Shown piece after piece: positions 32,441 to 42,960 of a DNA stretch of 64,000 bases (position 1 is its first letter; each line of letters starts with the position of its first letter). The DNA lies in the NCBI RefSeq assembly GCF_963678635.1, contig NW_026971702.1, positions 35,003 to 99,002 of the forward strand, in the 5' to 3' direction. The position numbers were made by a program, and so were the translations under genes. The stretch is from Symsagittifera roscoffensis (Eukaryota > Xenacoelomorpha > Acoela > Convolutidae). Below the pieces are notes generated by a model. That model saw only the letters and a list, made by a program, of their open reading frames with translations. It had not been told where the DNA came from and ran no database searches.

Positions 32441-34226
32441 ACTTTCCCGAATATCGTTTTTCCAAAAGTTTGGAGAGATGAGATAGTCCAAATATATTGT
32501 TTGTGAAGAGCCTAGTGGGCTGTATGAGTCCTTGAAAAGATTTTTTTTTTGCATTTAGAAAGGACCTGGAAACTTTTTGCAGTATTCCTTTCATCTCTGA
32601 ATTATCAGAAATCATATTCCAGAATTTTTGCATTTGAGCATAAGTATAGATTGAAGCGCCTTGGCTAGAGGCTAAAGAATGCTTAATCTTTTGAATTATC
32701 TCTTTTGGTTCAAAGAGATATGGTCCTGTAACCCTTGTAATTTGAGGGGTTGATTCAATCCAGGACTTATCATCATCAACATCTAGTTGAAAGAGATTTG
32801 AATGTTTGTCGGAGCAGTCTTGTAGATCTGCCGACTGAAAAGTTTGTCGCGTAATTGGATCGACAAATCGAATGTTTTCCTTATACATAATGGGAATGCG
32901 ATTATAGCATTCATCCATTAATTGCAAAGGTGAATAAAATTTCGGACAATGGTAGAGCCAGGCAACATTGCCATTGGTCTCTAAGAACATAGAGCGGTTT
33001 TTGGTTAGAATATAGCCGGCCAAACTGGGGCTTTCAAGTGAAAGCATTAAAGTATTTAATATTGAGGAGCGTTCTAGCTCACATTGATTTTGCAGAAGGG
33101 CTAACTCGGCCGTTCTGAGCATGTAGAAGCTATAAAAAAGAATATAGTCCAATTTGGTACCTATATGAGCTTCGTAGTCAATTTGATGACTTGAAAATTG
33201 AAGTGGCGGCGAATCATCACTTAATGTGAGAAAAGTAGAATTTGGTTGGCCGGCATTATGAATAGTTCCCGTTTCTGGGGTTGGTTTAACTTGGATTCCA
33301 GTATCCATACTGAAACCGTCAGTGTATGCAATAAAAAGTGAATCATATGAAGTTGGATACACTATTCTGGGATGACCACAAAGAGATTGCGGTTTATTCA
33401 TCACCTGTAGCATAAATTTTTGAGAATCCCTTGTATGGGTAGAATGAATAGACGGGCTAGAATCGCCTTTAATTATGTAGTATGATTCTTCGTTTTGAAT
33501 CATTTTAGCCGGAAATCTGTTTAAAACAGTGAAAATGCAATTGTTGGGTTCTTCCCAAGTATAAGCAAAAGCGTCTAAGGATGTTGTTTTACATCCATTT
33601 GTAGACACTGGACAGGGCAAAGGAATGTTTTGCCAATTATTGACTGTTCCATCTTTGAGGTTAACAGTCAGAGTTACATTTTGCATGTAAGTTTCAAAAG
33701 TGTCCAATTTAATCCAAGAACGGCCATCACATTCGTTATGATGTTTGCCGTCAACTTTGCCAGCATGGGCATTAGTTACTGTTTTAACATTAAATTTGAA
33801 AGGAATATTTCCAATACTAGCATAGCCTAGGTTAAGATAGCCTCTGTCGGCGGCCGATTTACATTGATCGGCAGATAAATGGAGATCAGTAGTGATCATA
33901 TTTTGTCGAGCGTCGATACCACTCGAATCAAAAGAATCGCAGAACCAACGCATTGATTGGTGTTTGATTCGACACATTGTCGCATTTACTTTTGTGCGAT
34001 AATGTCTCTGATATAGAGTAACATAAGCATGGGCTACTTTAATATTTTCTGGTTGGACTTTGCAAGGTGCTACTTTATTTAGAGAGAACATTTTGTTAGA
34101 AGTCATTAGTTGACAATCATAATGAGCAACCCGAAGATTATTTGCAGTATTTGCATATAATTGTTCTTTCGGATCAAATGCTGAGGTTTGATTCGAAAGT
34201 ATTATTAGAGTTAAAAAACCAACCAA
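32427..34226 (-). CDS. env: Env-like surface glycoprotein ectodomain (599 codons)
   Basis: Signal-peptide-like start (VGFLTLIILSNQTSA), then a Cys-rich ectodomain with several N-glycosylation sequons (NVT, NAT, NRS). Cys pairs include DCQL...APCKV, MCRIKHQSMRWFCDSF, DQCKSAADRG and CPVSTNGCK. No ATG opens this frame; the ATG at 34,377 lies in another frame that meets it at an A7 run near 34,236, so an indel there is likely. The Cys pattern and length recall class III-type glycoproteins captured by insect retroelements from negative-strand (chuvirus-like) viruses. This is my best guess, not proven. With the frame breaks at both ends it is probably non-functional as it stands. Confidence 0.65.
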   Translation of the reverse strand: MVGFLTLIILSNQTSAFDPKEQLYANTANNLRVAHYDCQLMTSNKMFSLNKVAPCKVQPENIKVAHAYVTLYQRHYRTKVNATMCRIKHQSMRWFCDSFDSSGIDARQNMITTDLHLSADQCKSAADRGYLNLGYASIGNIPFKFNVKTVTNAHAGKVDGKHHNECDGRSWIKLDTFETYMQNVTLTVNLKDGTVNNWQNIPLPCPVSTNGCKTTSLDAFAYTWEEPNNCIFTVLNRFPAKMIQNEESYYIIKGDSSPSIHSTHTRDSQKFMLQVMNKPQSLCGHPRIVYPTSYDSLFIAYTDGFSMDTGIQVKPTPETGTIHNAGQPNSTFLTLSDDSPPLQFSSHQIDYEAHIGTKLDYILFYSFYMLRTAELALLQNQCELERSSILNTLMLSLESPSLAGYILTKNRSMFLETNGNVAWLYHCPKFYSPLQLMDECYNRIPIMYKENIRFVDPITRQTFQSADLQDCSDKHSNLFQLDVDDDKSWIESTPQITRVTGPYLFEPKEIIQKIKHSLASSQGASIYTYAQMQKFWNMISDNSEMKGILQKVSRSFLNAKKKSFQGLIQPTRLFTNNIFGLSHLSKLLEKRYSGKYNTI

Positions 34227-34377
34227 ATAAATTTTTTTGCAAATTTATTTTTTGGTGGTGAATGATAGCAAAAGAATTTTTAAAAGTACTCACTTTAAGC
34301 ATTTCCTCGAGAGTGGTTAGAACAGGATCTTGGTCCATTAGTTCACCTTCCTCTAGTTCACTGTTTGGATTTGTCAT
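34174..34377 (-). CDS. Acidic leader ORF before env
   Basis: ATG at 34,377 (MTNPNSELEEGELMDQDP). An acidic N-terminus of about 28 codons, then a possible splice donor (AAAGTGAGT), then overlap with the env signal region. It is either the true env N-terminus, joined by a small indel, or a short upstream exon. Confidence 0.4.
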   Translation of the reverse strand: MTNPNSELEEGELMDQDPVLTTLEEMLKVSTFKNSFAIIHHQKINLQKNLFGWFFNSNNTFESNLSI

Positions 34378-34715
34378 TTTGATGGGAAATCTGAGTTAGA
34401 TTTTTATTTTTGTTTGAGGAATTCAGCAGATTTTATTTTTTGGAGAGAGAGAGGAGGTTTTGAATGAAAGATGTGGAATTGAGCAAGAATGAAAACAACT
34501 GTATATCAGTTAGTTTTTAAAGGCTGTTTTTGCTTTTTTGCAAATCTAAGCTCTGATTGGCCGTTGTTATTCGGCGTCTTTCGGAAGTGACTCTTTTTAA
34601 GTCGTAATTCATTCGCCATTCGTTTTGTGGTTTTTTTTTTACTCTGGCTTAATGTCGTGGTTTAAACTTCATCTGTTATCTCAGTATTTTTTTAAAAATT
34701 TTGCTTTCTCGAAAA
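34378..34715. promoter_or_regulatory. Divergent intergenic region between env and antisense gene
   Basis: About 340 bases separate the env-side ATG (minus, 34,377) from the antisense-gene ATG (plus, 34,716). Since the antisense gene cannot use the LTR promoter, its promoter should lie here. No firm TATA box assigned. Confidence 0.35.
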
Positions 34716-35409
34716 ATGAGTTATATTGAGCCTGAAGACAATCTGGTGGACTTCCCCGAGAAGTTTTTGAACTTGCGGGATGAGTTAGATTTCACACACG
34801 AAGCCTTGCTGGAGGACAAGGAAGTTGAGAGAAGGGTGGAAATCTACGACGGTTTAGTCGAAAAGGGTGCATATCTGACGCCCATGGAATTCATGATATT
34901 CATGGACCGGAGTTACATCTTCAAGTATCCGGTCCTGAATACCGATGAACTGTTTGAGCTGGGCTCAATACAAAGAAGGTGCTTCGCGAAGAAACTTCGG
35001 AGCCCATGGAGTGGAAACCATGTGGTTTCCCAAGAGACAATGGACTTTTTGTCCTTATTCTTTGGAGAGGATGTAAGTTTGTTTTACAATACACCCAATT
35101 TTAAAAATAATAAAAAAAAAATTTTATTCAAGTGGCATGGCAACATAGAAATACCATATAAATTTGTTTTAGTTTCAAGAAGAATTCTTCAAAAAGCCAG
35201 TGGCGGAGGCAGAGTTTAGACGAAAAATAGAGCTTGATATTAAGTTGGAGGAGATATATCAAGCTTGGTGGCGGCCTTACTCAGCGCTGCAGTTTGCAGT
35301 GAGGAGCCTGAGTAGGGCCGCGGAAAACTCGTTGGAAAAAATGGCGGCAGTCAAACTAGTGAAATCGTACACAGATATTAAATCTTGTATTTATAAAAGT
35401 TATTTTTAA
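34716..35409 (+). CDS. Antisense, intron-containing accessory gene inside the LTR element (197 aa)
   Basis: Exon 1 34,716-35,072 starts ATGAGTTATATTGAGCC with A at -3. Intron 35,073-35,172 is 100 bp, begins GTAAGT and ends TTTGTTTTAG. Exon 2 35,173-35,409. The splice is phase 0 and joins two open frames exactly; without splicing the frame would end within the next few dozen codons. The product is acidic at the N-terminus (YIEPEDNLVDFPEKFLNL), with VEKGAYLTPMEFMIFMDRSY, and is helical and more basic at the end. No domain recognised. It is convergent with pol and divergent from env, and is one of only two unbroken genes in the element. Confidence 0.75.
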
Positions 35410-35558
35410 ATTTGTTTATTAACATGTTTTTTTTGGTGTTTTGTGTTTTTATTACAAACGAAATATTTATAAAGTAGAAAAGAAAAAAAAGAAAGAAAAG
35501 GCCAATAAAAAGAATTTAAAAAAATATTTAGTTTGGCCAAATAAATGGTTTAGTGTTT

Positions 35559-37112
35559 TTATTTCTTTTTAAATTTGCCAATTATACTAGATGGAATTGT
35601 AGTTCCATAAAAGTTTGTAGGACGATTTGTCCGTTTAGGTTTTTTGGATTCAGAAAGTGATCCAGGTGCGGATCGAGTGTTCTCATAGAAGCTTTCCTGA
35701 GAGCTATGAGGGATATTTTTTCCGTCAGTAAAGTTTTCTGATGATTCAGATAAACGAGGGCTATCAGGAGGACGGGGAGTATTATATTGTGTTGATATAT
35801 TTTGATGGCGGCGGCCAAAGTCATTTGCGAGACTAGTATTAGGACTTATACTGCGGCTAGGTAGGCGGCGGTGGCCATAACTACTAGATTGACTAGTTGA
35901 AGGATTAGGGGTTTTATCAACAGGATAGTGGGTTGAGCTTCGAATAGGTCTAAGATTCTGGTCAATCGCAGTCGCATCGAACAAAGTTCTTAGATGCATA
36001 GTTTCTCTGCCTGAATCTAATGAGTGTTCATGAACAATGGTTTTATTTTGATCCTCATTTGTAGGGGTATGATCAGTCATATGCTGATAACCATTGTTGA
36101 TTACTGGCCAAAACTGGTATTGTAGATTTTCAACCTGTTTAGGTTTATTGAAAGAGTCGATTTGATGATTTGTTTTATGATCATAAAAATCACTTGAAAA
36201 TAAATCACTAGAGTACTCCTGTAGTAGCTTGGGCATTTGTTGTTCTTTAGGAAAATATTCAACAATATGATTGCGGTGGACAATCTTTTTTTCGTTAGTG
36301 AAATCATTTTGAATTCCGTATGTTACTTCCGTGATTTTTTCAATTACGGTATAGGGTCCAGATCTCAAATTTAAAAGTTTTTGACTTTTCAATAGTGGTT
36401 TGGATCTATTTTCTAGTAACACTTTTGTGCCTTCTTTTATAGGCCGTCCTAATTTAAATTGATTTCGGAACATGTGGGCCTTATTAGTGATGCGGCGGCA
36501 ATGGGTATAGGTGTTACTATATATCAACTTAAAATCATTTTCCCTTTTTAGTATTTCGGCGGAAATTTGATTTTTTAGAAATCTATCTATGGTCTCATTG
36601 TTTGACTTATGCTCGGTATGAGCATGATTTTCGAGACCAGCGCAAAATTCAGAGGTACATCTTTTGTTTTTGTCGCGGTAGAGGCCTAATTTAAGGCTAA
36701 GGGGAACCTGAGGTTTTATGCCAAAGACAATCTCATATGGAGTGTAACCTGTACTTGAATTAATGGCGGTGTTATGTGCAAAAGCAAATTTATTTGTTAA
36801 TTCAGACCAGTTTGAGCCTGAGGTACTCAAGAAATGTCGAAAGTACTGGGTTAAATGTTTATTCTGGACTTCAACTTTTCCGTTAGTCCAAGGCGAGTAA
36901 GTAGTTCTTGGCCTCAGGGTTATTCCCAATTCAGAGGACCAATGAGCAAAGTCATTACTCATGAATGCACTTCCATTATCATGAATAATTTGTTGTGGAA
37001 TACCAAATGTTGTGATGTATTTCTCTAAGAGCTTAATAGTTTCCTTAGAGTCTGCATGGGTGCATGGATATACTTGAAGATATCTAGAGAAGGCATCTAT
37101 CACAACTAGCAA
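35559..37112 (-). CDS. pol: Integrase core and C-terminal domain (pol, second frame)
   Basis: 517 codons. The second catalytic Asp is in IIHDNGSAFMS and the Glu in TNGKVEVQNKHL. A GPY/F module follows (LNLRSGPYTVIEKI...HRNHIVEYFP). The long C-terminal tail of about 200 residues is Ser/Pro/Asn-rich and ends IIGKFKKK. The first Asp lies in the adjacent frame (HIDHKGP, about 37,170), so a one-base frame change near 37,110 splits the catalytic core. No chromodomain is seen. Confidence 0.9.
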   Translation of the reverse strand: MLVVIDAFSRYLQVYPCTHADSKETIKLLEKYITTFGIPQQIIHDNGSAFMSNDFAHWSSELGITLRPRTTYSPWTNGKVEVQNKHLTQYFRHFLSTSGSNWSELTNKFAFAHNTAINSSTGYTPYEIVFGIKPQVPLSLKLGLYRDKNKRCTSEFCAGLENHAHTEHKSNNETIDRFLKNQISAEILKRENDFKLIYSNTYTHCRRITNKAHMFRNQFKLGRPIKEGTKVLLENRSKPLLKSQKLLNLRSGPYTVIEKITEVTYGIQNDFTNEKKIVHRNHIVEYFPKEQQMPKLLQEYSSDLFSSDFYDHKTNHQIDSFNKPKQVENLQYQFWPVINNGYQHMTDHTPTNEDQNKTIVHEHSLDSGRETMHLRTLFDATAIDQNLRPIRSSTHYPVDKTPNPSTSQSSSYGHRRLPSRSISPNTSLANDFGRRHQNISTQYNTPRPPDSPRLSESSENFTDGKNIPHSSQESFYENTRSAPGSLSESKKPKRTNRPTNFYGTTIPSSIIGKFKKK

Positions 37113-40100
37113 AAGTTTTTGCCGTGACTTGATGGTCTAAGTGGACCTTTATGATCAATGTGGATCGTTTTCATTGGGATTGTTTCTAATTGTCCCCATT
37201 GTTGTAATGGAGCTTCATTCAGGTCTTTTCGTTTAGGTTTATTTTTCTGACATTCTAGGCAATCATGAAGAAGCATGTTGACCCATTTATAGAGTCCGGG
37301 CCAATAGAAATATCTTTTGATTATTTCCAAAGTTTTTGTTTCGCCGTGATGACCGCTAAGAGGATGCTTATGAGCTAACTCAAAGCAGTTTAGCACTAGG
37401 AAGAAGGGTAAGCACATTTTTGGACTCTTAGTATAGTCATCATTGTATTCATTAATACATAGAAGATCATGTTGGTCTTCAATGAATAATAATTCAAACT
37501 GCCTGATATAGGCTTTTAATCCTTTTTCTTCACGATAAGGATTTTTTTTGTTTCTTTCTGGCTTTTCGTTTTGCTTTATGCAATTTTTGATATCTATGAT
37601 TACAGTATCGTTACACTGCTCTTGCATAATTGTTTCAACGTCTAAATTTGCTTCTTTAGCAAAGTCGGTCATTTTTGCTATCAGTTCAAGTGAACCTGAT
37701 TTATTCTCTTCAGATTGGAGACTTAGGGGTTCAATTAACCTCAAAGATCTTGTTTTGGTTGCAAAATCATTTTTTGCTTTAACCAGGTCGTTGAGAAGGT
37801 TGTTCTCAACATTGCCTTCATATAAGTCAAGCCATTCTGAATTTTCCAAAAGATCATCAAGTGCAGATACTTCATCTGGAATTTCTTCATAAATGTTTTC
37901 ATTGTTTATATCTGGTATAGATAGTCGTTTGATTTGGTTAATTTGTTTGCCAAATCGGAAGAAATCTGTTATATTCTGAATCGCACTACACGATTCTTCA
38001 AAATATTCTGGAGCATCTTCAATGCTGAAGTCTCCTCTGTCACTTATGTTGATTAATTTCTTTTTTCCGCCTTGCACTTGAGCAATGACTGGATAGCAAT
38101 CGTTTTGAAATATGTTATCATCTTTGTGGAGTACTGAGTAACATATTTGTTCTCCATTGTCTAGGATGAACTTTATATCATTTGGAATGGTTTTTTGTTC
38201 TAGTTGATATCTTTTGATATCAGCGATGGGTACATTTCGGCTCAATAAGTCAGGAAAGTCAGGGGTATAGATTATTTTCAAATTGTTGAATTTTGTCAAT
38301 ACGACTTGATTTTTGAAAAATCTATGAGAAAGTTGTCCTTTTCTGGACCATAAGAATAGAATAGGTCTGTGGTCGCAATATAGGTATAGAGGAAAGGGTG
38401 AACCTATAATGTAGAATTCATAGGTTTGCAAAGCAGATATTATTCCACATAATTCACGATGTTGAGTAGACATTTTCTGCTCAGCTTTATCAAAGACTCT
38501 AGAATTGGTAGAAACAATTCTTTTCCCTTCAGGAAAGTCTTGGATGAGTATACACCCGGTTCCTACATTTGAGGAGTCGGCGTGAATGTGAAATGGGTAG
38601 TTTACATTAGGTATGGTATTTGAAATATCATGACAGAATTTGTCTTTCAGTTTTTGAAAAACTTCTTCATGGTATGGTAGCCATTGAAACTTATCACTAC
38701 TGTTTGCCAGTTCTTATAGACATTTTGCGTCCACATGAAAATTGATGATGTATGTGCTGTAGAATCCCATGACACCTAATACTCCTAGAACTTCTGTTTT
38801 TGATTCAGGGGATTTCAATTTTTTTATGTCATCAATTCGTGAAGCGATTGGGGAAAGACCATCTTTAGAGACAACGTGGCCTAGAAATTTAACTTTTCTT
38901 AGGAAGAAAAAGGTTTTATCAGGGGCAGCTTTTAAGTTGGCCTTCCGTAAAAGAGAATGATATTCTCGAATTGTGTCAAACATTTCATTTTTACTTTGAC
39001 TCTGTAACAGAGTGTCGTCTATGTAAGTAATTGCTTTTTTTTCTTTAATGAGGGGTCCGAAGGCATATCTCATTAGTTTACTGAAGAAATTTGGAAGTGG
39101 TTTCAAACCATAGAAACCAACTTGGTAGGTATATTGTCTACCTCCTACAATAAAGCTTGTTAATTTCTGGGCCTCATCTGTTAGAGGTACTTGATGGTAG
39201 GCGCAAGAGAGATCACTACTTGTGAAGTATGATCCGTTTATTCGGGTCATGAGATCTTGTAGTGGTTCTAATGGCCAACTACAATTGCTAGTATCTGTGA
39301 TTGATATTAGATACCTAGCATCCAAGACCAACTTAACGTAGTCTTTTTTTGGAAGAATGATGACAGGATTTACGAACCATGAGTTCATATCATCTTTTTC
39401 ATTTAGTTCTCTGACTATGCCTGCTTGGATTAATTCATCCATTAACTTGTCCAATTTATCTCTTAGATGGACTGGGATTTTACTCGGTCGTTGTTTTTTG
39501 AACGTTGCGTCCTTTTTGAGTGGTATATGGAATTTATGTTTTGTTTTTCCAATATCATATTTGTGATGAGAATAAACATCTTGATCCTCTATCAGCATTT
39601 GAATTAGATCTGCAAATTCATCATCCGATATATCACTTTGTGTGAAATCGAAGTCAGATAAAAATTTAATAGTAGTTTCGATTTTTTCCAAAGTACTACT
39701 ATTGTCCTTATCAATTGAGGAGTATTGGGTAAACGTTTCGTTGACTAGAAAGGCAATTAGCCGATCATTATGTTCTTTGTTTCGGTACTTTTTAAATTGT
39801 TCTTTCAGGGGAGGCCTGCAAAGGTTCTTTGCATCATTAGAAAAGTCAGTTGCTATTTCGTTTTCATTTTTGCATACTTTGACTATATCTGAACCAATTT
39901 GTTCAAATATTTCTGATACATTCTCTGTATCAAACACTTCAAGGGCAGGCATGTCCTTGATTTCTTGTCCTGAAACATAGACAAATATAGTAATTCCAGA
40001 ATGTTGGAATACATCGACAATGATTTTGGAAACTTCTTCCCAATTCATTTTATCTAAGCCACAAGCAATTTTGGGCATTGCGATAGATCGAATGTTTTTT

Positions 40101-41302
40101 GCTATAGCATGATCTTTCATTTCGGACAAGGTATTGAATATAGCGTCGTAAGTGGGTTTCTGAAAGTACCTCTGTTTGATAATCAGGTTATATATGATTT
40201 GTCCAGATTTTGGATCATTGAAGATGAGAATATCGTTAATGTTAGCATGTATTGAGTTACAAAAGTGTCGTAGCTCAGGATACCTTTTGCTAATTGATTC
40301 AGCAAATCCTTTTTTCATTGCTCTATCTGCAGAGACTGTATGGGCAATGGGCATATTCGATTCGAATATGGACCCTTTTTTGAAGTCTACATATTGTAGA
40401 CAGGGGCCGGATAATTGAGTATTGCTTTCCTGTGTTGTATTGACAACAGTGTTCAGCATGAAACAGCTATCGAATTCTGAACTTTCATTTAAAATTCTCG
40501 TTGTGAACTCATCACAATCGTGGATAGCAAATATTTTATCCTCGTATCCTTGAATATCAGTTACTGCATAGCCTAGTACACACTTGTTTAAAGTGACAGG
40601 ATGATCTTTCTGATTCTCAATTAGGATAGGTAGGCTTTGCTCAATTTGAGTACAAACAGTATTAATGAAAACCAATTCGGTTTTGGTTGTGTTTTTATGA
40701 GGCAGGAATGTAGTCCCTTTTTCGAAGTGTGAATTTGGTTCAGCCAAGTGTTTGTATAAGTATGTAGAGCGTGCTGGAATGAACAGGGGTTCTTTCAAGG
40801 TAATTGAGACAATTTTTGAAACGTTAGGATATTCTTTATCGTTGTTCATCAACCCGTATGATATTACACCTTCTTTTGATTTGAGCTCAACTGCGGGGAT
40901 ATCAAAGTAGAGAGCTTTTAAGAAGAGATGACAAAAGTCTACTCCTAACAGATTAGCAGTCTTTTCTTCAGTTATCCACACTTTGTGGTTAGATGGATAT
41001 TTTCCATCAGTGTCGAAACAAGATTGGATAGATGTATGGCCAAACATACGTATATCAGATCCATTATAAGTCTTTGCTTTAATTTTGGATCGGTAAATTG
41101 TCATTTTTTGACCTAGTTTTTCCAATTCTTGATAAGTTGGGTAGTTTATGATACTACAAGTTGATCCTGGATCAATCATGAATTCAATTTCAAGTCCACT
41201 ATTATTATTTTTGTCTCCGGTGGCGAAATGATATAAGCTAAGATATATCCTTGATTTAGGATTACTATCATCGCTTGGTTTTGGAGACTTTAATAGTTTA
41301 AA
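37106..41302 (-). CDS. pol: Pol polyprotein: protease, macro domain, RT, RNase H, integrase N-terminus
   Basis: Reached from gag by -1 frameshift at 41,296-41,302. The protease has DPGST (about 41,160) in place of the usual D-S/T-G, and LLGVDF further on. Then come a spacer, a macro domain (39,974-40,396), a linker, and RT with SSDLSCAYHQVPL and catalytic YIDD (Asp codon 39,017-39,019). An in-frame TAA at 38,714-38,716 interrupts, then RNase H (HIHADSSNVGTG, YCDHRPI) and the integrase HHCC zinc site (HPLSGHHGETK...CLECQKNK, about 37,237-37,390). Apart from the TAA the frame is continuous for about 4.2 kb. Confidence 0.93.
39974..40396 (-). other. TARG1/OARD1-like macro domain within pol
   Basis: About 141 residues between protease and RT. 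Blocks visible: KKGSIFESNMPIAHTVSAD, YNLIIKQRYFQKPTYDAI and IAMPKIACGLDKMNWEEV, then ITIFVY. They follow the order and spacing of the TARG1 (C6orf130) type of macro domain, which removes ADP-ribose from glutamate. The catalytic Lys and Asp known for that family are present (Lys codon 40,175-40,177; Asp codon 40,052-40,054), and a Ser stands at the ligand-loop position (HTVSAD). The loop usually rich in Gly reads MKKG. Unbroken in this copy. Confidence 0.85.
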
Positions 41303-42693
41303 GGAAAGAAATCAGTGATAGCATCACAGTAATTGACTTCTTCCTCAACCCAGTGGGTAGTTTCTGACTGTATTTGATTCGATCTAAAATTTGGTGATTG
41401 AGATCGCGTTGAGTCTCGACTGTTAATGCTATTATAGCTTCCAGTGTTATATGGTCGACCTCTAGGGTTACTATTGAATTGCCTATTTTCTTGGTCGTAG
41501 AACTGTTTAGCAACTTGTTCATTTTCTCTGAATTTGTTTTCTCTGGGATACCTATCATCATAGGTTTGGGGTCTTTTGTTATTGAAATACGATTGTGCAT
41601 TAGCCTTTTGGAAATTGTTTCCGTTATAGTTTTAATTATGGCGAATGCCATAGTTATTTTGGCTAGGATTTGAATTGTTAGTAGTTCTGTTTTGGTTATC
41701 CCAAAACCGGTTGCTTGGGTTAGGGTTACTCTGGTTAGGGAAGTTATTTGGTCTTCGATTTCGTTTATAATCAGTTTCAAATGAAACTCTTCGTTCATTT
41801 TTTGTTGTGAGCTCTTTCCTCAACTTATTTACTTCGTCCTGAACTTGCTTTTTTGAACATCTAGATATAGAATGTCCATTCATTCTACAATATTCGCAGA
41901 ATCGTGTACTATTAGGTCTTCCCTTGATGTCAGGGTGACGTCGTTGAAATGAAGTCTGGTTATTGATTGCACTAACTTCTTGATTCTTGATCAGTTTAGT
42001 TAGTTCTTTAATTTGAGTTTCTAATGAAGTCATTTTATCCGTTGTTGACTTATTAGCAGGATCAGTAGCAACAATGAATGTTAGATCCTTAGTAATTACA
42101 TGATTTGTGAATTGATCCCAATTGGCATTTGGATGTTCTATCATGTATTCATGAGCTTCTTGTTTAAGGGCTAGAGGTCTTAGTCCCTTAATTGAGAAAT
42201 CGATATACTTTTGACTTCTTTGTCTGGTTTGTATAGTTCTCTCAGCATTTTGAGCAGCTTCATCAACATGAACTGTTACATCAATACTTTCGGGCCATCC
42301 TCTATCTACAGAAGATTTAATTCTGTGGAAGTAATTTTTTATTAATTCGCCATCTTGGCGAGCTGCATTTTCAGCATCAATTCTATGTTTGAATTGATCT
42401 CGTCCGTCAGTGAATCTGTTTAGGAAGAGATCTTTGAGTTGTGCCCATGTGGTAGCATTGGTTACATTATCATTGAACCATTCAAGAGAGGTATCAGTTA
42501 ACAATGATCCGATTAGGGATCGCTGTCTGCTATCATAGCTGCGTCGTGCATCATTATCAGCAGGTCTTTGACCTAATGAGAAAAGAATTTGGTTTTCAAC
42601 TGAATTCCAAAAAGCTGTAGCATTTTTGTTCGGATCGTTTCCCAAAAATGTCATTAAAGACAAGTTGGGATGGGATATTGGGGCATCAGCCAT
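41290..42693 (-). pseudogene. gag: Gag with CCHC zinc knuckle, one internal stop
   Basis: ATG at 42,693 (MADAPISHPNLSLMTFLGND). The capsid-like helical part spans about 250 residues, then a zinc knuckle CEYCRMNGHSISRC, then an Asn/Arg-rich tail with Gag-like low complexity. TAA at 41,632-41,634 (codon 354) stops it; the same frame is then open to its natural stop at 41,290-41,292, giving 467 residues in total. The stop could be readthrough but is more simply a mutation. Confidence 0.88.
41296..41302 (-). promoter_or_regulatory. -1 ribosomal frameshift slippery site at gag/pol junction
   Basis: The minus strand reads TTTAAAC in the gag frame as T TTA AAC, two codons before the gag stop. This is the classic X XXY YYZ heptamer. 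Pol is open in the -1 frame from this point. No downstream pseudoknot was modelled. Confidence 0.75.
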
Positions 42694-42960
42694 TTTATAT
42701 TTAGTTTAGAACTTAAAAAGAAAGATAGAAAAATTTATAAATTTATTTAGAAAACTTAAATTTCCGATTTGGAAATTTATTACTTCTCTTTATTTGTAAG
42801 AGAAATTTCAACAATTCTCCAGTTTGAGAATTGGAATTTTTGCTTTTTTTATCTCTTTTTGAGACTTTAGCAATTTTTGCGAATTTTTAGAAGGTGAGCC
42901 TCACTGGTCGCACCAATTTATTACGCTAGCAATACTATTTACGTCGGACAAAACGCTTGC
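42694..42960 (-). other. 5' leader with candidate primer-binding site
   Basis: TGGTGCGACCAGTGAGG (minus strand, 42,915 to 42,899) looks like a tRNA primer-binding site but starts about 45 bases inside the LTR boundary set by comparing the two LTRs. The true LTR may therefore be about 45 bp longer. The rest of the leader is A+T-rich. Confidence 0.5.

Noticed and set aside
35559-36300. Chromodomain at the integrase C-terminus
   Set aside because: Only a GPY/F module is visible; the tail is Ser/Pro/Asn-rich without the aromatic pattern of a chromodomain.
41298-41798. 166-codon minus ORF in a third frame
   Set aside because: Low-complexity shadow of the Gag C-terminal frame, which has the zinc knuckle and reaches the slippery site.
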